The position numbers and the translations under genes are program-made. The notes beneath the pieces are model-generated. The model was not told the DNA's origin and did no database searches. It was given only the letters and a program-made list of their open reading frames with translations. A stretch of 64,000 bases of DNA from Paraktedonobacter carboxidivorans (GTDB lineage: Bacteria > Chloroflexota > Ktedonobacteria > Ktedonobacterales > Ktedonobacteraceae): NCBI GenBank assembly GCA_041156125.1, contig JBEVTI010000017.1:40459-104458 (forward strand), read 5' to 3'. Every line of letters starts with the position of its first letter. Positions within the stretch are counted from its first letter, which is position 1. Shown one piece after another: positions 46,001 to 55,626 of the stretch.

Positions 46001-46867
46001 CTACATCTCAAAGATGTGAAAAGTGTCACTTGCGAGGAGTCTCTTAATCGCCAGGACCAGGCGGTCGGGCGCGGCAAAAGATGGGTGGCTGCGAAAAATA
46101 GCTGCTACGCGTTCCAATTGTCCAAGCTCACGAGCCTGAGCCTGCAAACTCGCATCTGGTTGCAAAGCGCTTACCATTAGCGGATGAGTTGTAAACAACG
46201 TAGCGAGCCTTCGCTTCTCGTCTGAAGAACTGCGATCAAGGTGGCGAATGCAGTTGCACTCCCTGGACTCATTGGCCAGACGACAATTCGGTTCCAGAAA
46301 GCGCTGCAAGCGTGCTCGTGCTCGCGAGACGCGCTTGCGGAAAGCTGTTTCGCTGATTGTAAGAATGGTAGCACCCTGAGCACTACTTACCTCAAAAACT
46401 TCGCCCAGGATATAGGCAAGTCGGTGTTCTCGGTCAAGGCAAAGTAGCATGCCGAGTGTGCAACGCAGTTGAAGATCTTTGACGAGCAATTCTTGCTCAA
46501 CTCCATCCCGATTCTCATGGACAAAGGTGGTCCGAGCACGTTCAACTTCCACGGCTTCCAGAACGTCACTGATAAACGCGGATGTCAGCGGGGTCATTTC
46601 GGCCCGATGCCGTCGTGTACTTAACAAATGATGCTTCGCGATCTGATAGACCCATGTCATAAAAGCACTTTCTTGCCGAAATTGCTGCAAATGCGTAATT
46701 ACTTTGATTAAAATCTCTTGCGTAGCATCCTCAGCATCGGAAGGGTGCCACAGCATTCGTAAAGCCAGATTATAAATACGATCTTGAATAGCCTGCACGA
46801 CTGCTTCAAGCGCTTCCTCATCTCCCGCGCGTGCCTGCTCTACGAAGTAGTCTAATCTCGACTCCAT
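46001..46867 (-). CDS. ECF-like RNA polymerase sigma factor with C-terminal extension
   Basis: A 288-residue sigma factor. Region 2 (about 15-85) has DAEDATQEILIKV and FMTWVYQIAKHH, and region 4 (about 150-195) has the HTH SETAFRKRVSRARARLQ. After region 4 come about 90 extra residues with a Cys-containing stretch (CRLANESRECNC) that might bind metal or contact a regulator. No anti-sigma gene is adjacent. The ATG at 46867 has AAGG 10 bases upstream; 46876 is an alternative. It is followed, in the direction of transcription, by nothing on the same strand within 130 bp. Confidence 0.85.
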   Translation of the reverse strand: MESRLDYFVEQARAGDEEALEAVVQAIQDRIYNLALRMLWHPSDAEDATQEILIKVITHLQQFRQESAFMTWVYQIAKHHLLSTRRHRAEMTPLTSAFISDVLEAVEVERARTTFVHENRDGVEQELLVKDLQLRCTLGMLLCLDREHRLAYILGEVFEVSSAQGATILTISETAFRKRVSRARARLQRFLEPNCRLANESRECNCIRHLDRSSSDEKRRLATLFTTHPLMVSALQPDASLQAQARELGQLERVAAIFRSHPSFAAPDRLVLAIKRLLASDTFHIFEM

Positions 46868-46945
46868 GTGTATCATTTCCTTTTGAAAACGAGCTTGAAT
46901 AGTTTCCAATTTGTAAGAAAGAGGCAAGAAAGACTACAGCGTATT

Positions 46946-47938
46946 TTATTTAACCTCTTCTGTTGAACTTCCCTCCTGGAAAATACCTCCGGGTCCCTGC
47001 TGAGGAACAATGACCTTGAGTGCTCCGGGGACAATCTGGATGCTTGCAGGGGTCTGCCCTGCCGCGTCACCATCAATCTGTAAGGCAATCGGCCTGCGCG
47101 AACGGATTTCCAACGAGGTACATGTTTTATAGGTGATTAACTCTCTATTGCGTTTGCGTTGCAAAATAAGATCTCTCAGCATTAGCATAAATCTCCAACG
47201 GCTTCCCGTGCGCACAATGCAGACATCCAGAAGACCATCATCACATTTGGCCTGCCAGGTGAAGGTAACTGCGCCTCCGTAGAGTTGAGTATTTCCGATC
47301 ACGATTTGGAAGGCGCGCGTTCTCATCTCTTGCCCATCAATGGTAAGTACGACACGAAAACCTCGAAATCGAATACTCATCCCCAGCATGGTGAACACAT
47401 ACCCCAGAACCCCAAAGCGTTTGCTGTGGTTTTTTTCAACCGATTGAGCAACTTCTCCGTCAAAGCCGACACCCACCATCAACAAAAAGTAGCGATCATT
47501 GATACGACCCAGATCAATCTGGCGGGTGACTCCGTGAAGCAAAACATCTCGTGCGCCTGCACTCTCCAAAGGAATCACCATTTCGCGTGCCCAGACATTG
47601 ACTGTTCCAATGGGAAGGACACCCAGAGCAGTCTCACTTCCCGCCAGTTCCTGGATAATCTCATTAATTGTCCCATCACCACCAGCGGCGATCACGATAT
47701 CGGCCTTCTGCTCAACCGCCTCGCGCGCCAGGCGAGATCCGTCACCCGCGGCCTGGGTTAGCTTTAGCTCGACCTGCCATTCTGCCTGCTGTAAAAATTT
47801 TACCGTTTCTTCCAGATCGTGGGCGAAGCGTGCATAACTTCCAGAGGTTGGATTCGTGATAATGACCGCATTGCGCGGGAGCGTCGATGTATCAGGTGCT
47901 TCCGAAGGAGCCTTATGCGGGATCTTTTGTACTTCCAT
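46946..47938 (-). CDS. Diacylglycerol kinase family lipid kinase
   Basis: A 330-residue DAGK-catalytic-domain enzyme. It shows NPTSGS (29-34), the nucleotide motif GGDGT (86-90), and the second domain with VGVGFDGEV and CDDGLLDVCIV. Relatives phosphorylate diacylglycerol or other lipids, helping lipid recycling at the membrane. AAGGA lies about 9 bases before the ATG at 47938. It lies upstream of the sigma-factor gene (79 bp) in the same direction, so co-transcription is possible. Confidence 0.9.
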   Translation of the reverse strand: MEVQKIPHKAPSEAPDTSTLPRNAVIITNPTSGSYARFAHDLEETVKFLQQAEWQVELKLTQAAGDGSRLAREAVEQKADIVIAAGGDGTINEIIQELAGSETALGVLPIGTVNVWAREMVIPLESAGARDVLLHGVTRQIDLGRINDRYFLLMVGVGFDGEVAQSVEKNHSKRFGVLGYVFTMLGMSIRFRGFRVVLTIDGQEMRTRAFQIVIGNTQLYGGAVTFTWQAKCDDGLLDVCIVRTGSRWRFMLMLRDLILQRKRNRELITYKTCTSLEIRSRRPIALQIDGDAAGQTPASIQIVPGALKVIVPQQGPGGIFQEGSSTEEVK

Positions 47939-48145
47939 TTGTCTATTTCCTTCACCAGAGATATTTGAAACTCTACTCCTACTTCTCATACATTCTGGAT
48001 GGGGTTTTCGCTTCAAAGAGAGAAGCGAGAAAACCAGAAGGCCTATTCAGCCAGCCGCCTGACACATGCCCTCCTCACGATCTCTCCAGTGTAGCACAGA
48101 TTTGTTCTCGCGCCTGCCCTGGAGAGATCGTGAGATCGTGAGCGT

Positions 48146-49285
48146 TCACACTTGAGGAGGCAGTTCTTCTGCTGGAAATTGTTCAGGATGGGCCTCTTCC
48201 CAGCGCCGCCAGAGAGCCACAATAATCTGTTGGAGCACGCCGACTACAGGTATGGCGAAGAACCCTCCTAAGATGCCAAAGAGTTCCGCGCCAGCGAAAA
48301 GCGCAAAAAGGGCCAAAATGGGATGAACCCCAACTGTCTTACTGAAAATGCGCGGGGAAAGGATTTGTCCGATAAAAAATCCCTGAAAAGCCGTCATAAA
48401 AAGGGTCACAATCAGCACTATGACCCATCCCTGTGGTAACGCTGCCAGAATACACAGGGCCTCTACGATATAGCCGCCTACGACTGGCACAAAGTAGAGA
48501 AGAAAGAAAAGGGCTCCCAGCAAAGCTGCGTATGGAACGCGCAACAGAGTCAGCACCCCCCCGATACACAGCGCTCCTATAAAAGCGATTAGCAACGAAC
48601 CCCTAAAGTAGCCACCCAGGCTCTGATCAAGGGCGTGCAGCAAGAAGTTAATAGCGTTTCTCTGCCTGATCGGCGTTTTCAGGGAGAGCCAGCGAATGAT
48701 GCGAGGGCCGTCAACCACAAAGTAAACGCTAAGGGTAATCACAACAAGGATATTGATAAGATTGCTAAAGAGCACTGTCAGGAAAGGCAGGAGTCCTGAG
48801 AGCGTGCCAAGGGCCTGAGAAAGCACTTGATTCTTGAATTGGGTAACCTGGTTTGTGGTAATACCAAACATGCTCAGGAAGTTTACCACCGATTGAAACT
48901 GATGTGTTCCCGCGGGACTCAAGAGAAATTGAACAGACTGCACGACCGATGAGGATTGCTGGATAAGAGCCGCAGTAATCAGAAAAATGCCTCCAGTCAG
49001 AAAGCCCGCAAGCAGAAGATAGACAATAAGGATGGCAAGAGGACGGGCCATATACTTTTGTAAGATCCGCACAAGCGGAGAGAGCAGATAGGCCAGTAGC
49101 GCGGAAATAGCCAGCAGGATGATCGCCTGGATAATTAATGAAAGTGCATAGAGTACAACCGCTGCAATAGCAATGAAGGCCAGCACAGTCAACGCGAGGA
49201 TCAATCTCCTGCGCCGCTGTTGGCCGGCTGGGCGGTCATTGGTCGATGGCTTCTCTAGCGAGAGATCAGTGGTGTTTGAAGACAT
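48146..49285 (-). CDS. AI-2E family permease
   Basis: A 379-residue membrane protein with about eight helices. It shows the family pattern: an N-terminal helix pair, a middle soluble segment (about 95-160) and a C-terminal GALCIGGVLTLL, GGYIVEALCIL part. Some members export or import AI-2, others are Na+/H+ antiporters; the function here is unknown. AAAGGGAGG lies 4-6 bases before the ATG. It is on the same strand as the lipid kinase, 207 bp away. Confidence 0.88.
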   Translation of the reverse strand: MSSNTTDLSLEKPSTNDRPAGQQRRRRLILALTVLAFIAIAAVVLYALSLIIQAIILLAISALLAYLLSPLVRILQKYMARPLAILIVYLLLAGFLTGGIFLITAALIQQSSSVVQSVQFLLSPAGTHQFQSVVNFLSMFGITTNQVTQFKNQVLSQALGTLSGLLPFLTVLFSNLINILVVITLSVYFVVDGPRIIRWLSLKTPIRQRNAINFLLHALDQSLGGYFRGSLLIAFIGALCIGGVLTLLRVPYAALLGALFFLLYFVPVVGGYIVEALCILAALPQGWVIVLIVTLFMTAFQGFFIGQILSPRIFSKTVGVHPILALFALFAGAELFGILGGFFAIPVVGVLQQIIVALWRRWEEAHPEQFPAEELPPQV

Positions 49286-49679
49286 CTCTTTCCTCCCTTT
49301 CAGATCTGAAAGATGTGTGCGAGATTCGTTCCAGAAATGTCTTTCTCACAGTTTGTCAGCGAAACTAGCGCGCTGTAAGAAAGATATGACGTGTCAGTGG
49401 AGATACAAGCCAGTTTTCAGATCAAAGCAGCTACCAGCGAGCACGCCTGGCAGAAGACTGTGATATGCATGACTTCAATAACAAACACGTAGATGCCGAT
49501 CAAACAGACACAGTCAGTAACCTGGATGCAGGACTGATAGCAATAAGAACATTGCAAACGCTCGATACTATTCCACTGACGTGGATCACACCTTCACATG
49601 AAGCTTGCCAGGTAGGAAAGTGTTGTCATGCGAGGCGCTCGGCACCTCGCATGACAACACTCTCAAAAGTATTTTTGGC
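49286..49679. other. 394-bp intergenic region with long hairpin
   Basis: Contains the hairpin at 49619-49661 and no supported gene. A 72-codon plus frame (49465-49683) runs through the hairpin and is not called. Confidence 0.5.
49619..49661 (-). terminator. 17-bp perfect hairpin after the WD40-like remnant
   Basis: Arms 49619-49635 and 49645-49661, with a 9-nt loop, lie just past the minus-strand stop at 49680. Confidence 0.75.
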
Positions 49680-50447
49680 CTAGTTGAGACTCCAGACACT
49701 TACACGATTATCGCTAACATCTGGAACATTATTCGCCAGCAACAGCGTTGAGGAAGCAAGGCCTTTACCATCCGAGGACCAGATTAGAGTGGTGATCCTA
49801 TGCTGAGCATCAACCTGCCCAAACGTGGTAACGAGCTTTTTGGCGGTGACATCATAGACCTTGATGACAGTTGCGCTCTCGGCCAGGTATTTGCCATCCG
49901 GGGACCAGACAATGTTATGCACTCCCTGCCCTGAAACTTTATTCTCGAACGAGGTCAGAAGCTTTCCATCGGCAGATGTGTAGATGTTAATCACACCTTC
50001 GTCATCTATCGCTAATAAAGAACTATCAGGTGAGAAGGCCCATCCGAAAGCATTTCTATTATGTGCAACGGCGAGCTCGCCTATCTTCTTGCCAGTCTGG
50101 AGATCCCAGATTTGCAGCGGGCTAGTATTGTCCCTCTTATCCAGGTTCTGCACAATAGCCTGTTTGCCATCAGGCGAAAATTGGGTGACACCATAATTTG
50201 CAGGAAGCTTTGCTAGAGTTGTTACATGGTTGCCATTGCTGACACCCACGCTCTTGATACTCCATTGAACCGTTGAATCCTGAGAAGAAAAAATGATTTT
50301 CTCGCTATCAGATGACCAGACCCTATCGCCTAACATATTGAGGTTTTTCAATTGCGCCAGGATTTTTCCATTGCTATCCAGCACGTATTCGCTGTTGTCA
50401 CCAGCATCACTCACGAACATTTTCTTGCCATCAGGCGACCAGGACAC
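49680..50447 (-). pseudogene. WD40-like beta-propeller protein, N-terminally truncated
   Basis: The visible 255 residues are four to five WD40/TolB-like blades (SWSPDGKKMF, FSPDGKQAIV, FSPDSSLLAID, WSPDGKYLAE, WSSDGKGLAS) and end VSVWSLN. The frame starts in the middle of the first blade at a GTG (50447) and reads open only to a TGA at 50481-50483, without Met, signal peptide or ribosome site. In complete members a signal or other domain would precede. The MarR gene ends 75 bases upstream, so the 5' part was probably lost by rearrangement. It could still be translated from the GTG, but I think it is a remnant. Confidence 0.65.
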
Positions 50448-50522
50448 TGCATACGCCTCTTGCTCTCCACAAAAGGCGGGTCACTGGCTGCATCTGCACA
50501 ATGGACGCTTCTACTCTCCAGG

Positions 50523-50942
50523 CTATGCGTCAGACCCATTCAACAGGCGTATCAACAAATCGTACAAGGTTTCTCGTTCCATAGGCGAAAGTGGCAAGAA
50601 CGATGCCGAGAGTATCTCATGGACCGTGGTATGACCCTCGTGCAGGAGCGCCTCGCCGGAAGGTGTGAGGCGATGACGGATCGCCTTCCCCGCGCCAGTG
50701 AGGCGCTCAATCCACCCATGAGCCTCCAGTCGGCTCGCCAGGGTGCCAAAGGATTGATCGGTCTGGAACGTCAATTGCGCCAGTCGATGCCCTGAGACGT
50801 TCGGGTGACGACTGATCGCACGCAGCGCATCCCACTGCACCAGCGTAATTCCCAAAGGCGCAAGCCGGACATCAAGTGTACGGTGATGACGGTGTTGTAA
50901 GCGTTTGACAGCCTGACCCAGTTCTTCAAGTGCGACAATCAT
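50523..50942 (-). CDS. MarR-family transcriptional regulator
   Basis: A 139-residue winged-helix protein. The recognition part SGHRLAQLTFQTDQSFGTLASRLEAHGWI and the wing (GKAIRHRLTPSGEAL) are clear. It probably represses itself and the divergent cupin gene, through the operator array in between. The ligand is unknown. The ATG at 50942 has AGGAG 9 bases upstream. Confidence 0.9.
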   Translation of the reverse strand: MIVALEELGQAVKRLQHRHHRTLDVRLAPLGITLVQWDALRAISRHPNVSGHRLAQLTFQTDQSFGTLASRLEAHGWIERLTGAGKAIRHRLTPSGEALLHEGHTTVHEILSASFLPLSPMERETLYDLLIRLLNGSDA

Positions 50943-50964
50943 CAATCTTCTCTCCTGCTATTTT

Positions 50965-51054
50965 ATAAACATACTTATATACCCTTGTTTATATAAGTAT
51001 GTTTATGTTATAATGTTTATACAAGCTTGTTTATATAAGTTTGTTTATATAAGT
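50965..51054. promoter_or_regulatory. MarR operator/promoter array
   Basis: In the gap between MarR and cupin, a 17-bp perfect inverted repeat (50965-50981 and 50990-51006) and three direct copies of the core TTGTTTATATAAGT (at about 50985, 51027 and 51041) are packed into 90 bases. A perfect -10 TATAAT lies at 51009-51014. This fits tight binding by a dimeric regulator to several sites. Confidence 0.85.
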
Positions 51055-51161
51055 ATAACAGTTCTGTCGTGGATGTCGCAAGCCCTTCCAGCCTTGAGGA
51101 CTGGGAGCGTGGTTCGTAGAGTAATCCAAAGACAGGAGAATACGAATGAAAGGATTTGTTT

Positions 51162-51608
51162 ATGAGTGCCATCGTACTGAAACCGGGAGAAGGACGCGCG
51201 CTTCCTCTCGGTCCTATTCAGATGATTGTCCAGGAGGATGGGGAGCATACACGAGGAAGATTGGGCCTCGCGGAATTTGCATTGGCTCCTCATGCTCCCA
51301 CTCCCCCGCCTCATATCCATCACGCGCATGAAGAGGGCTTTTATATCCTCGAAGGTGAATTGGAGTTTCTGACAGGGACGCAGACCGTGCGGGCTGGTCA
51401 AGGAACATTGGTGATGGTACCCATTGGAACCATCCATACGTTCAGCAACCCGACTGACAAGCCCGCTCGTTTCCTCAACACGTTTACACCTCCGCTCTAT
51501 ATTGGCTACTTTGAAGAAATGAGCAAGCTCATCCAGGAAAATGGTGCTCTGGGTCCGCAGCAAATAGCTGAATTGATGGCTCGCTACCACACAGAGGTTG
51601 TTTCCTAA
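51162..51608 (+). CDS. Cupin-domain protein
   Basis: A 148-residue single cupin. Motif 1 PHIHHAHEEGFYILEG (50-65) carries the metal His/Glu residues, and motif 2 PIGTIHTFSNP (87-97) has the last His92. It may be a metal-dependent dioxygenase or isomerase (quercetinase-like), but could be only a binder. AAAGGA lies 7 bases before the ATG at 51162. It is divergent from MarR and precedes an alpha/beta hydrolase by 102 bp, a MarR-cupin-hydrolase group often seen for aromatic or stress responses. Confidence 0.85.
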   Translation: MSAIVLKPGEGRALPLGPIQMIVQEDGEHTRGRLGLAEFALAPHAPTPPPHIHHAHEEGFYILEGELEFLTGTQTVRAGQGTLVMVPIGTIHTFSNPTDKPARFLNTFTPPLYIGYFEEMSKLIQENGALGPQQIAELMARYHTEVVS

Positions 51609-51710
51609 CTGGTTTTTTCGCGCCTTACGGCTTAAATCACATAAAAACAGTCATCGCTAGTTCGCCGGTGTGAACTAACCGATGGAGAGACTAAAAGAAG
51701 GATGAATCAC

Positions 51711-52544
51711 ATGAACATGTTACCTGCTCCTATACAAACACGAAAAGAGTCTTTCGCTGATGGCTTGACCCTGCGCTTTGACGAGCGAGAGAACAGCGGT
51801 CGTCCTATACTCATCTTACATGGTGGTGGTGGTCCGCAGACCGTGGCTGGCATCACTGCCGGGCTGGACAAGGCTCACACCCTGGTGCCGACTCATCCTG
51901 GCTTTGCGGGCGAGCCACGTCCTGAGTGGTTCAATAGCATTGATGATCTCGCTTTCGCCTATCTTGAATTGCTGGAACGGCTCAACCTGCATAATGTCCT
52001 GGTCATTGGCTCTTCGGTCGGTGGCTGGATCGCGTCCGCGATGGCCTTGCGCGATACCATGCAGTTGATAAGCGGCCTCGTTCTGGTCAATGGCGTGGGT
52101 ATTGTGGTTGATGGGCATCCAATTCCTGATGTATCCACTCTGGCGCCCGAGAAGCTAGCGGCTCTCAGCTTCCACAATCCAGCAGCCTTGCGTATCGACC
52201 CGGCGACCATAACACCTGAGCAGATTGCAGGCAGGAAAGCAAATACAGAGACGCTCTATGTGTATGATAGCAAGAGACTGGGCGGTGATCCAAAGCTACA
52301 GCGTCGCCTCAGGAATGTGAAAATCCCGGTTCTCGTTGCCTGGGGAGAGAGCGATCGCGTGGCAGACCTTGAATATGGCCGTGCCTATGCCCAAGCGTTC
52401 CCGCACGCTCGCTTCGCACCTATCCCCGAAGCTGGCCACCTTCCGCAGATCGAGCAGCCTGAGCAGTTGTTAACCCTCGTGCGGACGTTCGCGAGAAGCA
52501 TCAGGGCGACGCCACAGACCACAGGATCGTCTGAAGAGCATTAA
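51711..52544 (+). CDS. Alpha/beta hydrolase
   Basis: A 277-residue alpha/beta hydrolase. LHGGGG (36-41) forms the oxyanion hole region, GSSVGG (100-105) is the nucleophile elbow with Ser102, and GHLPQIEQP near 248 holds the catalytic His. The acid is likely in GESDRVAD. The substrate is unknown; neighbours suggest a role with the cupin protein. The ATG at 51711 has AAGG 9 bases upstream. A strong hairpin follows the stop. Confidence 0.88.
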   Translation: MNMLPAPIQTRKESFADGLTLRFDERENSGRPILILHGGGGPQTVAGITAGLDKAHTLVPTHPGFAGEPRPEWFNSIDDLAFAYLELLERLNLHNVLVIGSSVGGWIASAMALRDTMQLISGLVLVNGVGIVVDGHPIPDVSTLAPEKLAALSFHNPAALRIDPATITPEQIAGRKANTETLYVYDSKRLGGDPKLQRRLRNVKIPVLVAWGESDRVADLEYGRAYAQAFPHARFAPIPEAGHLPQIEQPEQLLTLVRTFARSIRATPQTTGSSEEH

Positions 52545-52557
52545 GTTGCATCTCGCT

Positions 52558-52617
52558 TCTTAATGAAGAAGACCAGCAACACTGACGCGCCGGTGTTGCT
52601 GGTCTTCTTCATTAAGA
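52558..52617. terminator. Long perfect bidirectional hairpin (25-bp stem)
   Basis: Arms 52558-52582 and 52593-52617 pair perfectly around a 10-nt loop. It lies between the alpha/beta hydrolase (+) and YceI (-) stops. Confidence 0.85.
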
Positions 52618-52758
52618 GGCAGGGGAGGATAAAAAACTTACCTGTAAAAATCTGATTATTTCCCAAATCATATGTACTATAGATGAGCCGCGTCATCCCA
52701 GGTGTACGGACTGACAGAGAAGCTCATTCGCTACTGAGCAAGTATGCCGTTCGGAATA

Positions 52759-53313
52759 TTATAGTGACCCCTGTTTGATAGCTTCGATATAGATAGTAAT
52801 CTGTGTCTCGTTGCCTATAGCGGCGATCCCATCGGCAATCTTGAGATTGAAATTCATGCCAAAGTCACGGCGATCAATGTATGTTGTTGCCGACAACCCT
52901 ATGCGCCAGGAGTCAGTCAGAGGGTCCTGGCCCATGCCTGTATAAGTTGCCTGGAAGGTGATTGGTCGTGTGAGTCCATGTAACGACAGATCGCCGCCGA
53001 GCCAACACTGAGTGGAGTTGACCAGACGAAGCTGGTTGCTCTTGAACGTGATAGTAGGATGAGCAGTTACATCAAAGAAATCGGCAGAGCGCAAATGGGC
53101 ATCGCGCCTGGAAGCACGAGTATAGATGCTCTCTACGGCAACTTCCGCTGTGATTGCGGCCCGCTCTGGATGTTGGGGGTCAAGCGTGACGGTACCTCGG
53201 ACATCAGAGAAACGCCCTTTGACCAGGCTGATCTTTAAATGTTGGACAGCAAATTCGACGAGGCTGTGCAAAGGATCAATACTAAAAATCATCAGAACGG
53301 TTCCCGCTTTCAT
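52759..53313 (-). CDS. YceI-family lipid-binding-like protein
   Basis: A 184-residue YceI lipocalin-like protein. Conserved parts are SLVEFAVQHL, the VKGRFSDVRGTV block and GDLSLHGLTRPI. It has no signal peptide, unlike many members that bind polyisoprenoids in the periplasm. Several start codons are possible (53340, 53313, 53292); I use 53313 without strong evidence. Confidence 0.85.
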   Translation of the reverse strand: MKAGTVLMIFSIDPLHSLVEFAVQHLKISLVKGRFSDVRGTVTLDPQHPERAAITAEVAVESIYTRASRRDAHLRSADFFDVTAHPTITFKSNQLRLVNSTQCWLGGDLSLHGLTRPITFQATYTGMGQDPLTDSWRIGLSATTYIDRRDFGMNFNLKIADGIAAIGNETQITIYIEAIKQGSL

Positions 53314-53622
53314 CGGAAAAACTCTTTCTCCCATTTCCATGGATGATAGCAGATTAGGTACCCCTACCTAGTGTGTATACTCACCCTTTTGCCAAAGGTA
53401 CCGCACAAACCGTTGCTCAAGCTTAACTAACCCAAATTTTCACTTCAGTCAGAGCCTCGCTGATACCTTTGCCAGTCAGGATAAAGATAGGTGGGAGCGA
53501 AGTGGTAATCCATGTGGAAGATTCACGTGAGCAAAGGTAGTCTGGGGCACATCCAACTCCGTCTCCCCCCTGTAAAACAGTATACTACGTGTACGAAATC
53601 AAGCAGACGCTTTATACAGGGA

Positions 53623-54519
53623 TTAGGAGAAGGGAAGAGGAGAGCGAAACTGCTTTTTGGAGGCTGGTAAAGGTGCCTGGAGTTGACTGAGGAGGTCTTC
53701 AAACAAGGGAGTTTCAACGAGCGCGTCAGCGAAGTCCTGGATAGTGGCAAAGCGGCTGGCTGGATCTTTGGAAAGCGCGCGTTGCAATGCCTCTTCGACC
53801 TGGAGGGAGACAATGATGCCTTTCTCGCGTAGCGTGGGTGGCGATGCGGACAGGTGTTTGTATGTGACCTCTTCAAAGGTGCCGATGAACGGCCAGGAGC
53901 CTGTCAGCAATTCGTGAACCATGACCCCCAGAGCATACTGGTCGCTGCTACGTAGTGAACAGCCCTCCAGTTGCTCTGGCGCGGCATACAGAACGGTTCC
54001 CTCGAAATCAACGACATTTGGCACCAGACTATAAGAGACCGTGGCGGTTCCAAAATCGTTGAGAATGATCTGGTTCTGCTCGGTGAGCAACATGTTCTGC
54101 GGCTTGACATCGCGATGGACTATTTGATGCTCATGGACGTATTGAAGCGCATCCGCGATCTGGCTGGTATATGGCACCACCTCTCCAAGCGGCAGGCGCG
54201 TACCCCGTGGATAGCGCTGGCGTAGGGTACCATAGGGCATATAGCTCATGACAAGATAGGGCACGTCAGCGTCAGTTAAACCAAAATCATAGATGTGGAT
54301 GATGTTGGGATGATCAAGCTTGCTAAGCATAGCAGCCTGTGTGAGAAAGCGCTGAATATCACGTTCGCCCGTCCAGGCGTGCAGAAGCTTAACTGCCACA
54401 GGTTGGTCAAGTCCAGGATACTCTCCTAGATAGACCTCCGAAGAGTTGCCCTGACCGAGCAAGCGCAACACACGATAACCACCTATATATTGTCCTGGTA
54501 TAATCTCACCAATGCTCAT
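53623..54519 (-). CDS. Ser/Thr protein kinase, single-domain
   Basis: A 298-residue Hanks-type kinase that is only the catalytic domain. The Gly loop LGQGNSSEVY (21-30), Lys44, HRD at 135-137 with VKPQN, and DFG at 155-157 are intact. APEQL and the conserved Arg near SKDPASRF complete the domain. There is no membrane helix or sensor domain. The partner and substrate are unknown. It is monocistronic. Confidence 0.93.
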   Translation of the reverse strand: MSIGEIIPGQYIGGYRVLRLLGQGNSSEVYLGEYPGLDQPVAVKLLHAWTGERDIQRFLTQAAMLSKLDHPNIIHIYDFGLTDADVPYLVMSYMPYGTLRQRYPRGTRLPLGEVVPYTSQIADALQYVHEHQIVHRDVKPQNMLLTEQNQIILNDFGTATVSYSLVPNVVDFEGTVLYAAPEQLEGCSLRSSDQYALGVMVHELLTGSWPFIGTFEEVTYKHLSASPPTLREKGIIVSLQVEEALQRALSKDPASRFATIQDFADALVETPLFEDLLSQLQAPLPASKKQFRSPLPFS

Positions 54520-54926
54520 GCTCTGTCCCTCAATACCCTCAATGCCGGGTGATTGCCCATAAGAACGATACGTGTTGCCCGCATTCAGGTATAGGTACTT
54601 TTAATAGTACCATGGCTCGATTTAAATCCTTATAGGGAGACCTGGCGTTGGTAGAAAAGTACCGTCTTTTGTTTAAAGAAACGCGAACCAACAGGGCTTT
54701 TGCATGCTAGTAACCTGCTTCTTGCATGCTTTTTGCAGGGTAAGAGCTTGAGCAATGGTGTTATGCACCAACAATGGTCTATACGCCAGGGCCCACCACC
54801 GCGCGTGAAATAGGCTCACCATGCGCTTTTTCAGGGGGAAGTCTGCAAGAAGAGAGCCCGGCCAATGGCTGGCAGGCTCTCTTTTAAAATTCAGCTATAA
54901 AAACATCTACGCGCCGGAGTTGGCGT
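54520..54926. other. 407-bp intergenic region
   Basis: It holds the hairpin 54850-54883, probably the terminator of the small minus-strand gene, and the upstream region of the kinase gene. No gene is seen. Confidence 0.4.
54850..54883 (-). terminator. Hairpin after 75-aa gene
   Basis: A 9-bp stem (54850-54858 with 54875-54883), 44 bases past the stop at 54927. Confidence 0.5.
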
Positions 54927-55154
54927 CTATTGTTCGTAGACAGCAACAACGGTGGCGCGAGGAGAGACAATTGTCCCCCGGTGGCTCACTTGCTTGAGCT
55001 GCCACCCACCTTCAGCCAGAGCGAGGCCGTCTTTTTCAAACTGGCTTTCAGCGCTGACAAACACGTCATCTACGAGGAAGAGACTTTCATAAACACGCAT
55101 AAGTTGCTGTGTCTGTTGCTGTGGCTGATCGATCGTAAGATCGGCTAACTGCAT
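54927..55154 (-). CDS. Small protein of unknown function (75 aa)
   Basis: A 75-residue soluble protein, acidic at first (VDDVFVSAESQFEKDG), with the C-terminal EGGWQLKQVSHRG and ATVVAVYE. That pattern recalls small DUF4177-like proteins, but I am not sure. AGGAG 8 bases before the ATG supports translation. The terminator-like hairpin follows. Confidence 0.6.
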   Translation of the reverse strand: MQLADLTIDQPQQQTQQLMRVYESLFLVDDVFVSAESQFEKDGLALAEGGWQLKQVSHRGTIVSPRATVVAVYEQ

Positions 55155-55340
55155 TTACTGTACTCCTGATATGCTAATTTCAGCACCCTCTAACCGGGTC
55201 GCAGAAAGATTTTAACTGGAGCCACTCGCCTCCAGGGCAAAGCGGTCTCCCGATTTTTTAAAAGGTCAAATGGAAATGCACTACGTGCAATCATAGAGCT
55301 TTCGCGGGATAGAGCTTATTCATTAAGGGGATGCCATATC

Positions 55341-55370
55341 CAAGAAGTTGCTTAATTGATTGTACTTAGG
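55341..55370 (+). repeat. Short direct repeat, copy 1
   Basis: AAGTTGCTT and GATTGTACTTAG occur here with 4 bases between them, and again without the 4 bases at 59134-59163. The two copies flank a 3.8-kb block with MerR, LacI and the substrate-binding protein gene. They may be remnants of a transposon end. Confidence 0.35.
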
Positions 55371-55626
55371 ATCATCTAAACCAACTGCCAGGCTAATTAT
55401 ACAATGAGCAGGCAAACACTGCAACTAGCAAGCAGACAAGTAGCCAATCTGGACCCCCTGACCCGCACTCCCACAAGGATAGAGCACTGGCAAAGTTTTT
55501 TTGCCTCTCTCACACTCTGGGAGGGGTCTTGCAAAGCGAAAACACAATTTTTACATTGCCCTGCCACAAGGAAAGGGTTTCTCCAAAGTCGTTTTGCGCT
55601 CTTGTAAACGTTTCCATTGGAGGGTC

